Shown: piece by piece, positions 37,809 through 50,770 of the stretch
Position numbering within the stretch: the first letter of the stretch is position 1
Layout: each line of letters begins with the position of its first letter
NCBI GenBank assembly: GCA_037074765.1
Contig: JBAMDO010000137.1
Span: 78,381-142,380 of the forward strand
Reading direction: 5' to 3'
Source: Mansonella perstans
Lineage: Eukaryota; Nematoda; Chromadorea; Rhabditida; Onchocercidae
Length of the DNA stretch: 64,000 bases
The notes under the pieces: model-generated
What the model was told of the DNA's origin: nothing
Database searches by the model: none
What the model saw: the letters and a program-made list of their open reading frames with translations, nothing else
Position numbers and translations under genes: made by a program

Positions 37809-38738
37809 TTACCCTTTAGGTTGTGCTGGTGCTGGCAAAGCATATGTAGGTGCCATAGCTGGTGCCGGCAAAGCATATCTGAAATAAATTATTATGTTAA
37901 ATTTATTTGGAAATGGCTATAAACTAAATACCTTTGATAGGAAATTTTATTAAATTTAAATGGAATTAAATGATCCATTTGATAATGTTTCAAAAATTAA
38001 GCAAAAAAAATGCATTTCAGATGCAACTTCAAACACAAAATGCATTATTACGGATAAAAATTAAACTAAAGGATCGTAACAAATTATCATTTTTCATTAA
38101 TACTCGATTTATATAATTTAAAGTGAAATTAAAATGTCTTCAATAAATTTTGATTGATCAATCAAGTATTACTTTTATAACTTAAAACTTGATAAAATTT
38201 AACACAGAATAAATAAATTAAGTGTAAGTTCACTTAAATGATTTATTAACATCAAGACTAGTCTTAACAAAAATTCAACTCCAGCTTTTAACTGTCAAGT
38301 TTAAATAGCTAAGTTACTTGACTGAAGAAAGATCACATTTGCTTTCATTTTTTGATTAAATTACAAACTTACCCTTCAGTTATCAAGCATAAAATTTAAT
38401 AGTTATACAGGCATTATCATAAATTAAGCTTAAATTAAATAATCATGGTTAATTGCTATTTTTTTGCTGATATTTAAATTAAATAATTTAGATTAATGTT
38501 ACGATAAAAGATACCCAACAGGAGGAGGAGCAGCAGCAGCTCCTGCTGAACAACAGCAAGTGGGTAGTGCTGGTGGTGGTGGTGGTTCTATCACTGGTAC
38601 ACAAATTGGTGGTGGTTGAATGCAGCAACATTTCTGTACACCACCACCACCACCACATGGAGCACCACCACCACCGAAGCAACCGCTTGTATAGCCTATG
38701 AAGGACAGCACAAGGAGAGCAGCAAGCTTCTGCAACAT
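37809..38738 (-). CDS. Small secreted Cys/Gly/Pro-rich protein
   Basis: Two exons, 38738-38515 and 37878-37809, give 97 residues; the donor is GG|GTATCT, the acceptor TTTCAG, and the phases match. It starts with a signal peptide (MLQKLAALLVLSFIGYTSG), followed by CFGGGG, a Cys/Gly segment, CCC clusters at two places, and proline runs including EPPPPPALP. Exon 2 encodes the internal duplication YALPAPAMAPTYALPAPAQP. There are no catalytic motifs. The composition suits a structural extracellular protein (cuticle, sheath or eggshell), which is inference. It lies on the same strand as two other small secreted proteins in this window and most resembles the one at 44.1 kb: signal peptide, then Cys-Phe, CCC cluster and Pro/Ala tail. 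No family name is recognised. Confidence 0.85.
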
Positions 38739-41700
38739 ACTTTTTTATTTCAGTGATAAAAAAAATCAAAAATCTTGCTATTTTTTGAAGAATATTTGCA
38801 AGATGATAATAATTCATTAAGCTTAAGCTTGTTTTTTATCAAATGAATTTCATCTGAAAATTAAAAAAGGAATAAATTAGAAACTTGAAAAAAGCTTTAA
38901 AAAAGGAAGATGGAAGTTTGGGCACCCTTCTGTGTGACATTAATATTTTTCAGAGAAATAATTTTCCACAAATTTTCGAAATTTTAAATTTCATAATTTG
39001 AAAATCTTTCTATCAATCTATTTCGTAAATTTTTAATTTGTAAAACATTTTTATTTTTCCTCTCCTTGCTTTCTTATTTTTGTTTTGTCTTGGATAATAG
39101 CATAATTGAACTGAAAGTTCATAATTCTATCGCTGTAAAATAAGAATGATGGAAATATGATAAGTTTGAATGGTTGGAAAAAATTGAATTTTACAAACTT
39201 TGACGCTCTATACTATAAAATAAAACCACCGTGTTCAAATCGAATCATATTTGCACTCATTTTATAAAAGATTTTTTTCCTAAAAATCACTTTATTACTT
39301 CCAGCAATCATTCAAATAATTAACATGACTAATTTTAAAAATATTTCTACCAATATTGTTATATAAGTTGTAAAATCATGAAGCAGTATTACCGTACTTA
39401 GCATGTATTCAGTATCATCAGTATAGATGAGAAGTGATAATGATTACTATAGTTATCAGTTCTATATTGCTGCCACGTTAAGATAATAAAATGAATGAAA
39501 GAAATTACCATATTCGGAGTACTTTGAGCAATTCAGATCAATTACTATTTACTGCACTCTAAGTTTCCGTAACCTTTCGAATTTTATTTAATTGCGCTCT
39601 TAAATAAAATAAAATTTTCAAATTGAATTTTATTTGCAGCTATCAGCTGTAATCGAATCCGATTGATAATGAATAGAAGAGAAGTTCAATGAATAACTGA
39701 TGGATGGCAAAACTGAATGAGGGAGATCAAAGAGAATAATTTGATACGAGTAATTAAGTTATTGTTTGATAAATTTAACTGTGAAATGATTAGATTGTGA
39801 GCGCTTTTATATCCCATTCGTTCATTCATTCATTCATTTATCCAATCTGTTAAAAATTTGTAGCGCCACCTCCTTGAAATTCTTTTCTATAACAACAATA
39901 ATGATAGTGATGATGATGACGATGATGATGATGATAATGATAATGATAATCGCAATGAAAAAAATTTCTTTCTTTTCGAAAATATTATCTTAAATTTTAT
40001 TTCCTTTTTCCCTTGAACTTACTTTTTTTCTCCTTAGCAGTCAATCACATTTTGATTCATTTAAAAAAATGACGAAAAAGTTATTAATTATTTGTGCAAT
40101 TTTTTTAGTGTAATTATGAAAATGGTAGTAGCAATTGGCAAGTGGTGAATAATTTGTAAGCCATAAAAATGACAAACAAATGAATGTCAATAATTATAGC
40201 AAAATTTTTGGTTAATTTAGAAATGCAGTAGAAATGATCGTCGACATTCACATTAATAAAATAAATAATCCGGTTTTGAGTTTTCAGGTTTTTAAATTTT
40301 TTTTTCTGATCAAATTGTGACAAAACATTTGATTATTGTGTAATGTTGAGAATGATGATGATACGATTTTCTCTTTTGTTTTTATTTTCATAATCGAATT
40401 CTCTTTTCTCCGTTTTTCTTTTTTTCTGGTCACTCGTTGGATTTTTTCGTTAGGTAAAAAAGTATACCATCCTGTTTTTTTTCTCTCGCTCTCTCTTTTG
40501 ACTTTATTCAAATGATTTTAAACATATATATTTTAATGTATGTCAAGTAAACTTCATTCGCTTTTGAACACTCATTCAAAATAAAGAAAGAAAAGAAAAG
40601 AAAAGGCATAAGAAATTTTTGTGTATTTAATTGTTAACCATTATAACTAATTATTAACCACTGTAATTAATTAGTAACCATTGTAATTAATTAGTAACCA
40701 CTGTAATTAATTATTAATCGTTATTTGATTGTCGAAACTTGCTCCGCAAATTCAATTTAATTAAAAAAAATTAATAAAATTTTACTACCATGAGCTTATT
40801 ATTAGATGTAATTTATGTGGCACACAAATATGCAACAATTAAAATTTATTTCCATCTTTTTTTTTTGAAAGAAAAGAAAAAAAGAAATTATGTATTTTAC
40901 AATTTATTAATCAAAATGGATGAATTGTCATTGAGTTTTTTTCTTTTTTTTTGCTAATTTTGCTTGAAATAGTTTATTTATACCTCACGCAAATTCATAT
41001 TTTCAGTCTCTTAGTACATTTGAATTTGAATTAAATCCAGTTCAGGAATTTTTTCTTTCTTGAAAGGATGATACATCTGTACAAATCAGCTTGTTGGCGC
41101 AAAGATTGAGCTAAAATAATTATAAAGATTTAAAAATGTTCAATTCAATACAGCTAAAAATGACAATTCAGAAGGAAATACGGATAGCAGTGATAATAGG
41201 ATAAGTTTGGTGATAAAGTGATATGAGAAGTTAATAAATTTTTGATTATTGCGGATATATTAATAATATTTATAATATAAGAGCAGTGAGCTTTTTTAAT
41301 CGAAAATGACAGTATGATTAACAGTAATAAAAAATGTTATGATAGAAATAATAGAAAAAATTTGAGGTATTTCTTTTGAGATATCTTAACAAAATTAAAT
41401 CAATATTCCATCAAAATTTTTCGCATCAAAATTTTAATCAATAAATTTGAAACGGAAGAAATTTAATTAGTCAGCTAAATATTGTATGAGTGAGCTGAAG
41501 AATCATAAAGTTCATCATCATACAGATATTGAAAATTATTTCTTTTTGATTTATGCAATTTACTCCTGTTGCCAATTTTAGAGAGAAATTATGTAGTTAA
41601 CGGAAGAAAAAATTAAGGTGACACTACGACAGATGCAAAGAAATAAAACTATGCAGGGAATTCTCGCAAATTAATATTGCATAAATAATCATTTTTAACA

Positions 41701-43075
41701 CTTTATTTTAGTTTTTCTTTTTCTCTTCCAAAGAAACAAAAATGTCGAAAAAAATTTTGAAAAGGCAAAACGTTAGAAAAATCTAACGAAAAGAAAAAGA
41801 TATTAACGTACAATCAACATTTAATTGCTGGAAACAAGATTGCATCGAATTTTTCATTAATTTTTAAATTTTGTGATTTTATGGGGCAAAAAAGTTGTAA
41901 AACATGTTTGTCCGGAAAATTTTAAAAAGCCATTTCTTAATTCCATAGAATTTCTTGCATCTATTTTAAAATCTTATCTTACGCTTGAAATTCATTTTTC
42001 AAAGCAATTTTTTTCCTGCTCTTGAAAAGATACCTGAAAAAATCTATCTTAAACTAATCTTGAATTAAACTACTATTTGCCAATTCATATCACTAATGAT
42101 TACTTTTTCAGTCAAAAAACAAAATTAAGTGACATCAACTATTCGTCATTGCAAATCAATTATTTGAAAAAAAAAAAAAAAAACCAAAACTAGTTCACCT
42201 TAATTTAATTGTACATGAAGATACAGGAAATATTAACAAACAAACTTGTCAGTTTTTAAATTTCAGCAATTAAGCATCACCTACAATATAATTTCCATGA
42301 AATTGTGTCAGCAGTTACATTTAGCTTAATCTAATTGTACATAAAAATACAAGAAATATTAACGTATTAATATTTTGAAATGCTACTAATTAAATTTTGC
42401 ATACAATTACGACATATTTGCTCTTTTGTTCTGCATTTGCATTTTTTTTTTCTCAATAAAATCATTAATCCAGAACTTAGATAAATAATGAATGTAATTA
42501 AACGACCACAATCATTATTTAGTAGTATTACTATAGTAGTATGATCACTTCGCATTATTCGAATTGTTTTCGTTTGATTCGTTCTTCCACTATTTTCACA
42601 TCACTCTCTGAGATGTTGTTAATATGAATTTTTTTGTGGTAAATAATACTTTACAGCAAATAATGTGGCATAATTTGTTTGCGATTTTTTTGCAGAAATT
42701 TGCATTTAGAATGGAATTAATTTGCATAATCAAAAAAATGAAAGCAATTGAAAAAATTTATGTATTTTTTCAAAAATTTTATTATAAACAAAAAAAAAAA
42801 AAAAAAAAACGAAACAATAAATATGCGAATAATCTAAACTGCAAAAGAGATGTTAAACTTATTAATAACAATCAATAAGTTGACTTTTTTTTGTGAAAAA
42901 AATTATTTCAGAAAAATTTTTAAAAATTTTTTTCACTTTTTTCTTTTGTTAAATAGAAATAAATGTCAACAACAAAAAAAAAAAAGAATTTGGGTGAAAA
43001 AAAAGGGAAGTAAAATTATTTCGTTTTTTTTTCAAAAAAATGACAAATTCATTCCTCTTCTATCATTTTGTTAAA
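38739..43075. other. Intergenic region, no supported gene
   Basis: AT-rich, with simple repeats: CATT units at 39823-39839, GATGAT at 39910-39935, AAGAA units at 40580-40605, a 20-bp tandem repeat at 40636-40715, and A runs near 42168 and 42790. Frames at 40114-40511 and 42367-42878 are low-complexity Lys/Phe strings and are not called. Confidence 0.4.
40636..40715 (+). repeat. 20-bp tandem repeat, four copies
   Basis: Units start at 40636, 40656, 40676 and 40696 with consensus AACCACTGTAATTAATTAGT. Copies differ at one to three positions. Confidence 0.95.
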
Positions 43076-43179
43076 TCATTTTGAAGCAATGAAACGAATA
43101 GAAGATCCTTGATATTTTCGATATTTTCGCTGAGAATCGATATCGCTGCATGATACGGTGACACAACCGTGGATGTTTG
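43076..43179 (-). CDS. Orphan C-terminal exon of an unidentified gene
   Basis: Behind the acceptor TTTATGTCAG the minus strand reads two bases of a split codon, then 33 codons to TGA 43076-43078. It includes NIHGCVTVSCSDIDSQRKYR and ends SSIRFIASK. The base composition is much less AT-rich than its surroundings, and the residue mix is convincing coding sequence. Upstream exons were not found. The next gene on this strand (44.1-44.8 kb) has its own stop, so this belongs to another gene or a remnant. Confidence 0.45.
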
Positions 43180-44098
43180 CTGACATAAAAAGTAGCTTAA
43201 TTGTTAAATTGAAAAAAATGAACGAAGGAAGAAAATTGAAATTTCACAAAATGATCTGTCATTTGTTTAAATTTTGCAATTATAGCAAGATTTGTAAAGT
43301 TACCAAAACTTTATTTGCCAAATTTATAAAGTTGTAGAAAATAATGAAGCACATGTGTTTTGTGTAAACAAAAAAAAAGAAAAAGTCGTATCTTAATAAG
43401 CTTATTTAATTATTTGTACCCTAATTAAGATTAAATCAATTATCAATGTTTGTTAACAACTATATCACTAAGATATTGATTTTCTTCACTGAGAAAGTTG
43501 TATTTTGATATTATATATTGTAGTTTCATTTTCATGTTAACATATTCAAAATAATCAACATTATAAATTTAAATAATGAAAACGATGCTCAAAAACTAAA
43601 TTAATTAATAAATCACATTATTTAAGTAAACCAGTATTAATTTTCCTGCTTAATTATATCAAATAACACACCGCTACTTTGACCATAGCTTTTTATTCCA
43701 CTTTATCATTTCTGTAAAATATCCTTATCCTTTAAAAAAATTAAAAAGAAACGAAACAAAACAAGTATATGTTTATGATTTGTTTCAAAATAAGTACAGC
43801 ATTTGCACGGTAATTGTATTTTATTAAATTAATTCAAATAAAAATAATTGGCATTCCTAATTTTATTCGAAAATTAATTTTCGATTTACTTTTTTGCAAC
43901 GATTAATTTTAAATAATTTCAGAAAATATTTCATATATTTAATGTTATTACGAATTAATGCTAAAATTTACGAAAAATTTGCAAAAAAAAAAAAAGATTT
44001 TATGAGAAATGATTCATTTTTTTTCTATCGTTGCCATTTTTGAAGTGATCTTTCAGGATACTTTGTTGTCTACTGCATACTTAATCTTGTTGCTCTTG

Positions 44099-44843
44099 CT
44101 ATTTTGCAACATATGCAAATCCAGGAGCTGGTCTTACATAGACCGGTGGTGCTGCAAAAGGTGGTGTTGGATAAGGTGGTGGCTTTGTGGTTGGGGGTGC
44201 AACTGGTGGAAGTGGAACTGGTGCTTTTGGTAGCATAGGTGCATATGGAGGAGGATAAACTGCTACATAAACTGGTGCGGCTGGTGGTTGAGGTGTTGGG
44301 ATGGCTCGTGGAGCTGCTGGAGGTGCTGGAGGTGCTGTAGGTGGTGCAATTGGAGCTAAATATATCGGTGCTGGAGCTGGTGCAGCTGCTGGACGTGGTG
44401 CAGGTGCTGGGACTGGTGCAGGTGCTGGGGGTGGTGCGGCGAAATATACCGGTATACCCACAGGAGGTGCTGGAGCTGGTGCAGCAGGTCGAGGAATTGG
44501 TATTGGTACAAATATTGATGGAAATGTTGTTGCTGCTGTAGTTTTAGGCGCTGATGGTGCACTGAAGTAATTTATCACCGTTAAAGCAAATTAGAATAAT
44601 GAAAAAAAGATTCTGTTCATGATTATCATAACATTATTATTATTATCGTCACTTTTAATTTTTTTCACTTTAAAAACATAAAAAGCTTTTTTTGAAACAA
44701 AAAAAAAAATTAAAAATGAAAGAATAAAAAGAAGTTTGTCTTTTTAAAAAAACCTACGCCATGGACGGAGCGCAGCCACCGCAACAACAAGAAAAACATG
44801 CAAACGCTGGCTTAATTAACGCTATAAACAATAAGGTAACTAC
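44099..44843 (-). CDS. Secreted Pro/Ala-rich protein with N-terminal Cys cluster (first exon unresolved)
   Basis: Exons 44843-44758 and 44561-44099 join in phase (donor GC|GTAGGT, acceptor TTCAG) and end at TAG 44099-44101. The first encodes the hydrophobic VVTLLFIALIKPAFA, read as the end of a signal peptide, then CFSCCCGGCAPSMA. The second encodes about 150 residues of Pro/Ala/Val/Tyr repeats such as APAPVPAPAPRPAAAPAPAP. The initiator Met must lie in an upstream exon. One candidate is an ATG|GTTAAT junction at 44965-44963, which would give M directly before VVTLL, but it lacks a basic n-region, so the true start may be elsewhere. The layout resembles the secreted protein at 37.8 kb. Probably an extracellular structural protein; no family recognised. 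Confidence 0.8.
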
Positions 44844-46245
44844 CTGAAATTGGAAACAAAAGAAAATTAATAAATTTTGTTCAATGTGATCATGGATCTA
44901 CCTCAATAGCTAATTTGCAGTTATTGACCGAGAATTAATTTACACCAATATCTACCATTAACCATATTCAAATGCATTATTATTCATGAATCAGAGAAAA
45001 AAAAAAGAAATTAAATAATATCTTAAAATGACCAATGAAATGTTAAGCTCTCTCAGTGACATGAGAAGTCTTCTGTAAAGCAGAATTTTAAATTAGGAAA
45101 AAAGATGGGAATATTTTTAGCATATGAAATATTTTATCTTTTATTTCCGAAATTTCTGATTGAATAATTCTTTGCTAATTATCAGCTAAATGACAAATGA
45201 TTACTGTAGCCTAAGAGTCAGCATCAATAATAAGCAGTAATTCATTAATTTCTCTTAATATTAAATTATAAACAAATATTTAATGGTTGCATTAATAGAA
45301 TCGCAACTGTATTAATCGACTATAAAATGTAGAAATAAACATTGCAAAATTATTTGTGTTTTTAAATTAAATTAAAACTCCAAAAACAAATTTTTTCTTT
45401 TCTTTCTAAAAAAGAAATATCATACTAACATATAAAATATTGCAATTTCCATGGTTTCTTACGATTGCCATTATTTAAAATAGTTACTATGTATTCAAAT
45501 TGATAAATTGGAAATTTTTGTCGACCGAATCGTTTTGAGACGAATTTAGCTGCAAATAATATGTAAGGAAGATTTCGATGAATGATTTGATAACAAATGA
45601 CTAATCATTACAGTTTGCGCCATTTGCTATTACTAATTCTGTTATCAATATCATTATTATTATTAATACTATCCGCATTATTGCTTCGAACAACTCTTGT
45701 TATGAATTATTTTCAACTGTTATTATTGTCAGTTTTTATCAATAATAATCAATTACTATTACCACTGCTATTATAGTTATTGTTCTTGCTTCTTTATCGT
45801 TAAATGGAATAAAGTGATAAAAAAGATATTCAATTAGTTGAGTATGGAAGGAAAAATGCGAAATGATTTAAATGCTAAACGAAAATTCAAAAAAAAAAAC
45901 CAAATTGAAGAAAATATTATTATCGCTCCTTCAAATTAAATTTCAATTGCTAAATATCCAAAAATTAATGAATTAAAAATTAGTAAACAATTGCACAGTT
46001 AATACAAGAACATTTTGTTATGCCGAAAATTTACTTTATTAGCAAAAAGTTTACTTCATTTATTCATTAATTGGTCTATTCGCATGAAATGATTTAACAG
46101 CGAGAAATTGCTTGGAAGAGCGAAAGCGAATAGTAATAGCATAAATTAAATTCCCTGAATAAAAATTTTAGCAATTCCAAGTTATTCGAGATTTTTAAGC
46201 TGTTTTGCTCAATCTTACTTGAAAGTTCGGGAAAAAATTATCGCC

Positions 46246-46273
46246 AAAATCTTGGCTAGGAGAGCCAAGTTTT
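46246..46273. other. Short perfect hairpin
   Basis: CTTGGCT and AGCCAAG form a 7-bp stem around the loop AGGAG. It extends as an AAAA/TTTT stem after a single bulged T. No gene end is nearby to make it a processing signal; its function is unknown and it may be chance. Confidence 0.5.
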
Positions 46274-48540
46274 AGAAGTAAATGAACAATTAGAACTTTT
46301 TTCGATAGCTCTCAATTAACACTTCATCAATCCTAAATTTTCTGGAACTTCTAAGGCCTGAATGCATCATTTGAGCTGTGAAAATTTATACTTCTCAGAG
46401 ATAAGTAGTAAAATAAATTTAGATTTATAACAAAAATTATTGACGATTATGTTGAGATGATATCTTCTGATTGTTTATGTCGACAAAATGATATCGAACT
46501 CTTAGTTTTATCCTACCTTTATGTACCAAAAAATACCAGCACTACTAGGTGTAATAACCGACTTTCTGTTTCCTGAAATAATTAATGAACCGTCCAAGAT
46601 CTGAGTTTTTTTTTTCTAGAATTTCTCTCGAATTTGAATTTTCATTTTATTGCGTGAAAATTAATATCAAATTTCATTAAAGATAAGAAGATTAAGATGA
46701 TGTATTGCCAGATTACTGTTCATTTTCATTTCAAACAGTTTTTATTTGTAAGAAAAAAGGAAAGAGAAGATTTGAATTTGAAAATTGTTTAATTAATGAA
46801 TGAAAAATATTTTTTTCCTTTCAGATATCATGGTGAATAAAATTAAAATGATTGATGATTCTTGGGTAATAACAAAAATCTTTCTTAATTTAGCGAAAAC
46901 TCGTCGCATTGCAAAAATATTCTTAAAAATGAGCGAAAATTAAGTGCCGGATTAAAGAATTTCAACAGGATTGGGTCAAAATGAAAAAGTTCGTGACATT
47001 TTCATTTTTGCCAAATGCCATCTGGATCCGTGATACCAGTGTCCTTATTTTTCTTTTCTAGCTTTCAGTTATTTTCTTCGTCTATTTGTTTAACTTTAAA
47101 TTTGTTAAAATTAAAATTTCAAAATTTTCATTACAATATTTCTTCTTTTCAAAAAATTTTTTGCATCCATTCATAATTTTTTTCAGGAATTATTTCATTT
47201 TGCATTTATAAAAGTTAATTGAAAGATCATTTCGAATGAAAAAAATTTAAAATTAATTTAAGTACAAATATTTTCAAATTATTTTAAAGTATTTTTTGTA
47301 ATATAAATTGCTTTATCAATCTATTAGCATGGTTCAGTTTGTTCTGAATAGAACCAATTAAAGTTCGCTGAAATGCACACTGTCTATAGCAATAATTCAC
47401 TTTGCTAATCCATATTCTGATGAATTACATTAAAGTTCTCAACCGGAAATGTTTTGAGAAAATCGGAAAGTATATTCAATAGTCGTTATTCAATCATTTG
47501 ACCATAATAACATTAGCAAACTCCAATAATTAATCAGGAAAAAAATAAAAGTAAAAATATTTCATTTAATAAAAGATTCTATTTTTTTGATCAAAAAAAA
47601 AAATTTCTGCCTAAAATTAATCAATTATTTGCTATTTTTTCGCTAACTTACTTTCATTGTTTATTCATTTACTCATTTCTTCTTTTATAATTTAAAGCTT
47701 GGCCATGTCACACTGAACCTGTTTTGTCATATAAAACTGAAGTTCTATTTCAGATTAATGCATTTATACTGCATGCATTTCTCTTTCTCCTTTTATTAAA
47801 CCGAATTTAAAACTGAACCGGAATAAAATCGCTTGATGAAATTTTGTCGTAGGGAAGATTTTTTTTTTGTCTGCATGGGTCAATCATTTAATCTTTCTCG
47901 CATTTTCAGATGCTAAAATAGTCGTGAAATAATTCTGCGATGATTGCCGCTAATATCCACTTTTTATCGCATTAAAAATTTTAGGCTGATTTTCTTATCG
48001 GAAGAGCGATTACTCGTCCTGAACAGTGGCAATTCTGGTTTTAATTGTAGTGTTTTTTACTTCATGTGCTTAAACATGAAAATGAGTCAATGTGAAAATT
48101 TTAAATATAAAATTCCGGATTTTCAAAATTTAACTTTCAAAAGAGCTTCGCTGTTGCCATAAGCTAATAACCGGTTTCACGACTTGTCAATAAATTCAAA
48201 CATTGCTTGAATGATGACGAATTCTTAGAGAAATGTTAAAAAGCTATTTGGGATTTCTTTTTTGGTAGATTGCTATATCTAAAAATTTTAAGAAATATCT
48301 TTTTTTTCGCGAATAGATAAATTACACTTGTCAGATATCATGTCCTCAATGTGATTAAAATGGGCAAATTAAAAAGGGCAAGTTCTAAATTTTCACCCTT
48401 TTGAGAAACATTGTCTAAGAACTGTGTTTGTCCGGTTTATTTTTTTGCTCAAATATTCTGTTTCTTTCTTTGTTTATCCATCAATTAAAAAAAAAAATTT
48501 TTCCAAACGACGAAGTATTTTGTTTGATTATCAATCATCA

Positions 48541-48589
48541 AAGGAAAAATCTTTGTAGCAAAGGAAAAATCTTTGTTGCAAAGGAAAAC
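48541..48589 (+). repeat. 20-bp tandem repeat, about 2.4 copies
   Basis: AAGGAAAAATCTTTGTAGCA is repeated at 48561 with one change and partly at 48581. Confidence 0.95.
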
Positions 48590-49558
48590 AAATCCTTGAA
48601 AATTCTTAAAAATTGATGTCTTTCATTTTTTAGAAGTTTCAAATGTCATCTATCATCATAGTAATTGTAAATGACAAGATGATTAAAACTTCAGAATAAA
48701 TTAACAAATTAATTAATAAGGTATTGATCTCAATAAAAATATTCCAAACTATTTTTCTTTTTTAGTTAATTATTGTCCGTCAGCAATTCACTAACCGAGA
48801 GTATAATAATAAATTGTTTTCGTTTTAAAAAAATGACCTAAAGTTACCTTTTAATATGTTATTAATTTCAACTTTCTTTAAATTATTCTTTAATTTTTTT
48901 ATTTTGAAATGACTTTCTAAGAGAGAAAATTGGACAAGAAATGACGCTAAAGCAAATTCAGAATAAAAAGAAATTTATTTTTCATTTTATTGCACTTTCC
49001 TTAGATACATAATGTATAAATCCGATACAATTCAGTTCCAATTTAAATGCTTCACTTTCAACCAATTTTCAATTCAAATTCTCTACCACGGTTCATTTGC
49101 AGCATTCTTCAATTCAATTTTGGAAACTTCAAAATGCATGTAGAAAGCAAGCTGGCAAAAACTCAACAAATACAAATAATCCAGAAAAAAAAGCAAGCTG
49201 CAATTGAAGCTGGAAAAAAGCATGTAGGAAGCAAAAGAAACATTGAGAAACTTGAAAAATGAGAATGAAAAATTGGAAATTATAAGAAAGTCAAGCAAAA
49301 ATTCAGAAAAAAATAACGAATTTTAGCAAGAAAGCAAAACTAAAAAATTTGAAGGGAAATTTAATGGTTAAATAGTTCGAGACAAATCAAAATATAAATG
49401 TTCTGAAACACAAAAATTCTTAAAGAGCCATAAAATAATTTAAAAATATTACAAAATGCAAAAGTTCAAAGGCAAAAGAAATCTCTAAATTCAAGCAATT
49501 AAAAAAGAGCAATTGGGAATTTACATTATTTCTTGCAAAATGAAAATTAAAAAAGTTT

Positions 49559-49608
49559 CTAAAGCGAACTAAAACTGATAAAACTAAAGCGAACTAAAAC
49601 TGATAAAA
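49559..49608 (+). repeat. Perfect 25-bp tandem duplication
   Basis: Two identical 25-base copies beginning CTAAAGCGAACTAAAACTG at 49559 and 49584. Confidence 0.95.
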
Positions 49609-49700
49609 TGCTAAAACAGTCTATTTGATTCAACTTAATGATAAATAGCAATGAAGATATGTATAGATTTACAGGACAATTAGTGGTGCTGATGTTTACA

Positions 49701-50770
49701 TTTATAGGATGATTAGTAATTACGATTATTTGTTGCTATTATTTGCCCTAATTTTTATCAAATACACTTTAGTTTAATGGACACTCACCGATGGTTTGCG
49801 CGAATATTTATGGTCAGCATTGATGAACAGGAAATAAGCGGAGATTACTTTTTTGTGTTTTTTTTTTTTTTTTTTTTTTAAATCTATGCTTTGATTTTTT
49901 AAATTCATATCAGAAAAAAATTTAAGCAAAATTTTTTCCTGAAAAAATAACGAAATTCATAATTTTTGAACCTTGTGATTTATATCATTAGATCAAAGGA
50001 AGAGCAAAAAGTTTTTTGTCAAAGCAATCCAATTCGAACAATGATCGCTCCTTAGATGGCATTACTTTAGCAATAGTTCACGTGGCGTTACTTGGCAATA
50101 AGCATGACAGAGACGGGGAATGAGTAATGCGTGTGGATTTCTATGTTCAAATCTTTGAACAAAATATTTAAATACACAAAATTAAGATATTTACACAAAA
50201 ATTAAAAATGAATTTTTTACCTTTTATTTCATATAAAACTTTTCTATTTAGTTTCAAAATGTTTAAATTTCTTAAATAAATTTCAAAATTTTTTTGTAAG
50301 TGATAGATAAAAAGTATGTAGATAAATAATTCGAAACAGTTGATTCATGATAGTACAATAACATTAAAATTTCATTTTAAATTTTAACTTAATTGTTGTT
50401 TCATGACACAATTTTTCTGTCAATTAATACATCTCTTTTAATTAATTTTAAAATTGCATAAATGTATTGCATTGTTGCATTTCTTTTTTTTTTCAGTTGC
50501 AAAAAATTAATTGTCAAGAAATATTTGGACAAATAATTAATCAATTTGTTATTTCGTATTAATTGTTTCTTTTCTGTTAATAAATTAATAAACATTGTTG
50601 AAAAGAATCGCCACTAATAGTTAGAAGGAAAAGCTAATTGCTTGTTGCTGTAAAGTAAGTTGAAAGGCTGGTTGTGAAGTTAAAAGAGAAAAAGAGTGGG
50701 CGGCAAGAAGTTAAAGATGAGGGAGCAGTAGCTGATGAAGTGGAAGATGAAATGACGGCATTGTTGAAGT
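49701..50770 (+). other. Three GC-richer, exon-like pockets of unknown gene
   Basis: At about 49768-49850 a plus frame reads MDTHRWFARIFMVSIDEQEI. At about 49996-50128 another reads DRSLDGITLAIVHVALLGNK and stops at TGA. At about 50660-50768 a third includes SGRQEVKDEGAVADEVEDEM and stops at TAG. Each pocket is less AT-rich than its flanks. Splice sites joining them were not established, and the complementary strand is also partly open in the second and third. A small uncalled plus-strand gene is possible; no family is recognised. Confidence 0.2.

Larger units (their letters stand above)
44966..49700. other. Intergenic region, no supported gene
   Basis: AT-rich. A short minus frame at about 47010-47050 (KDTGITDPDGIWQK then stop) looks coding-like but lacks a good acceptor. 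Frames at 47944-48162 and 49047-49262 (Lys/Glu-rich) have no support. It also contains the hairpin at 46246-46273 and short tandem repeats at 48541-48589 and 49559-49608. Confidence 0.4.

Noticed and set aside
44301..44570. Plus-strand Gly/Ala-rich frame over the Pro/Ala gene
   Set aside because: It is the complement of Pro/Ala codons; the minus strand has matched splice sites and a signal peptide.
49047..49262. Lys/Glu-rich coiled-coil-like plus frame
   Set aside because: The purine-rich tract explains the composition; it stops soon and has no splice sites.
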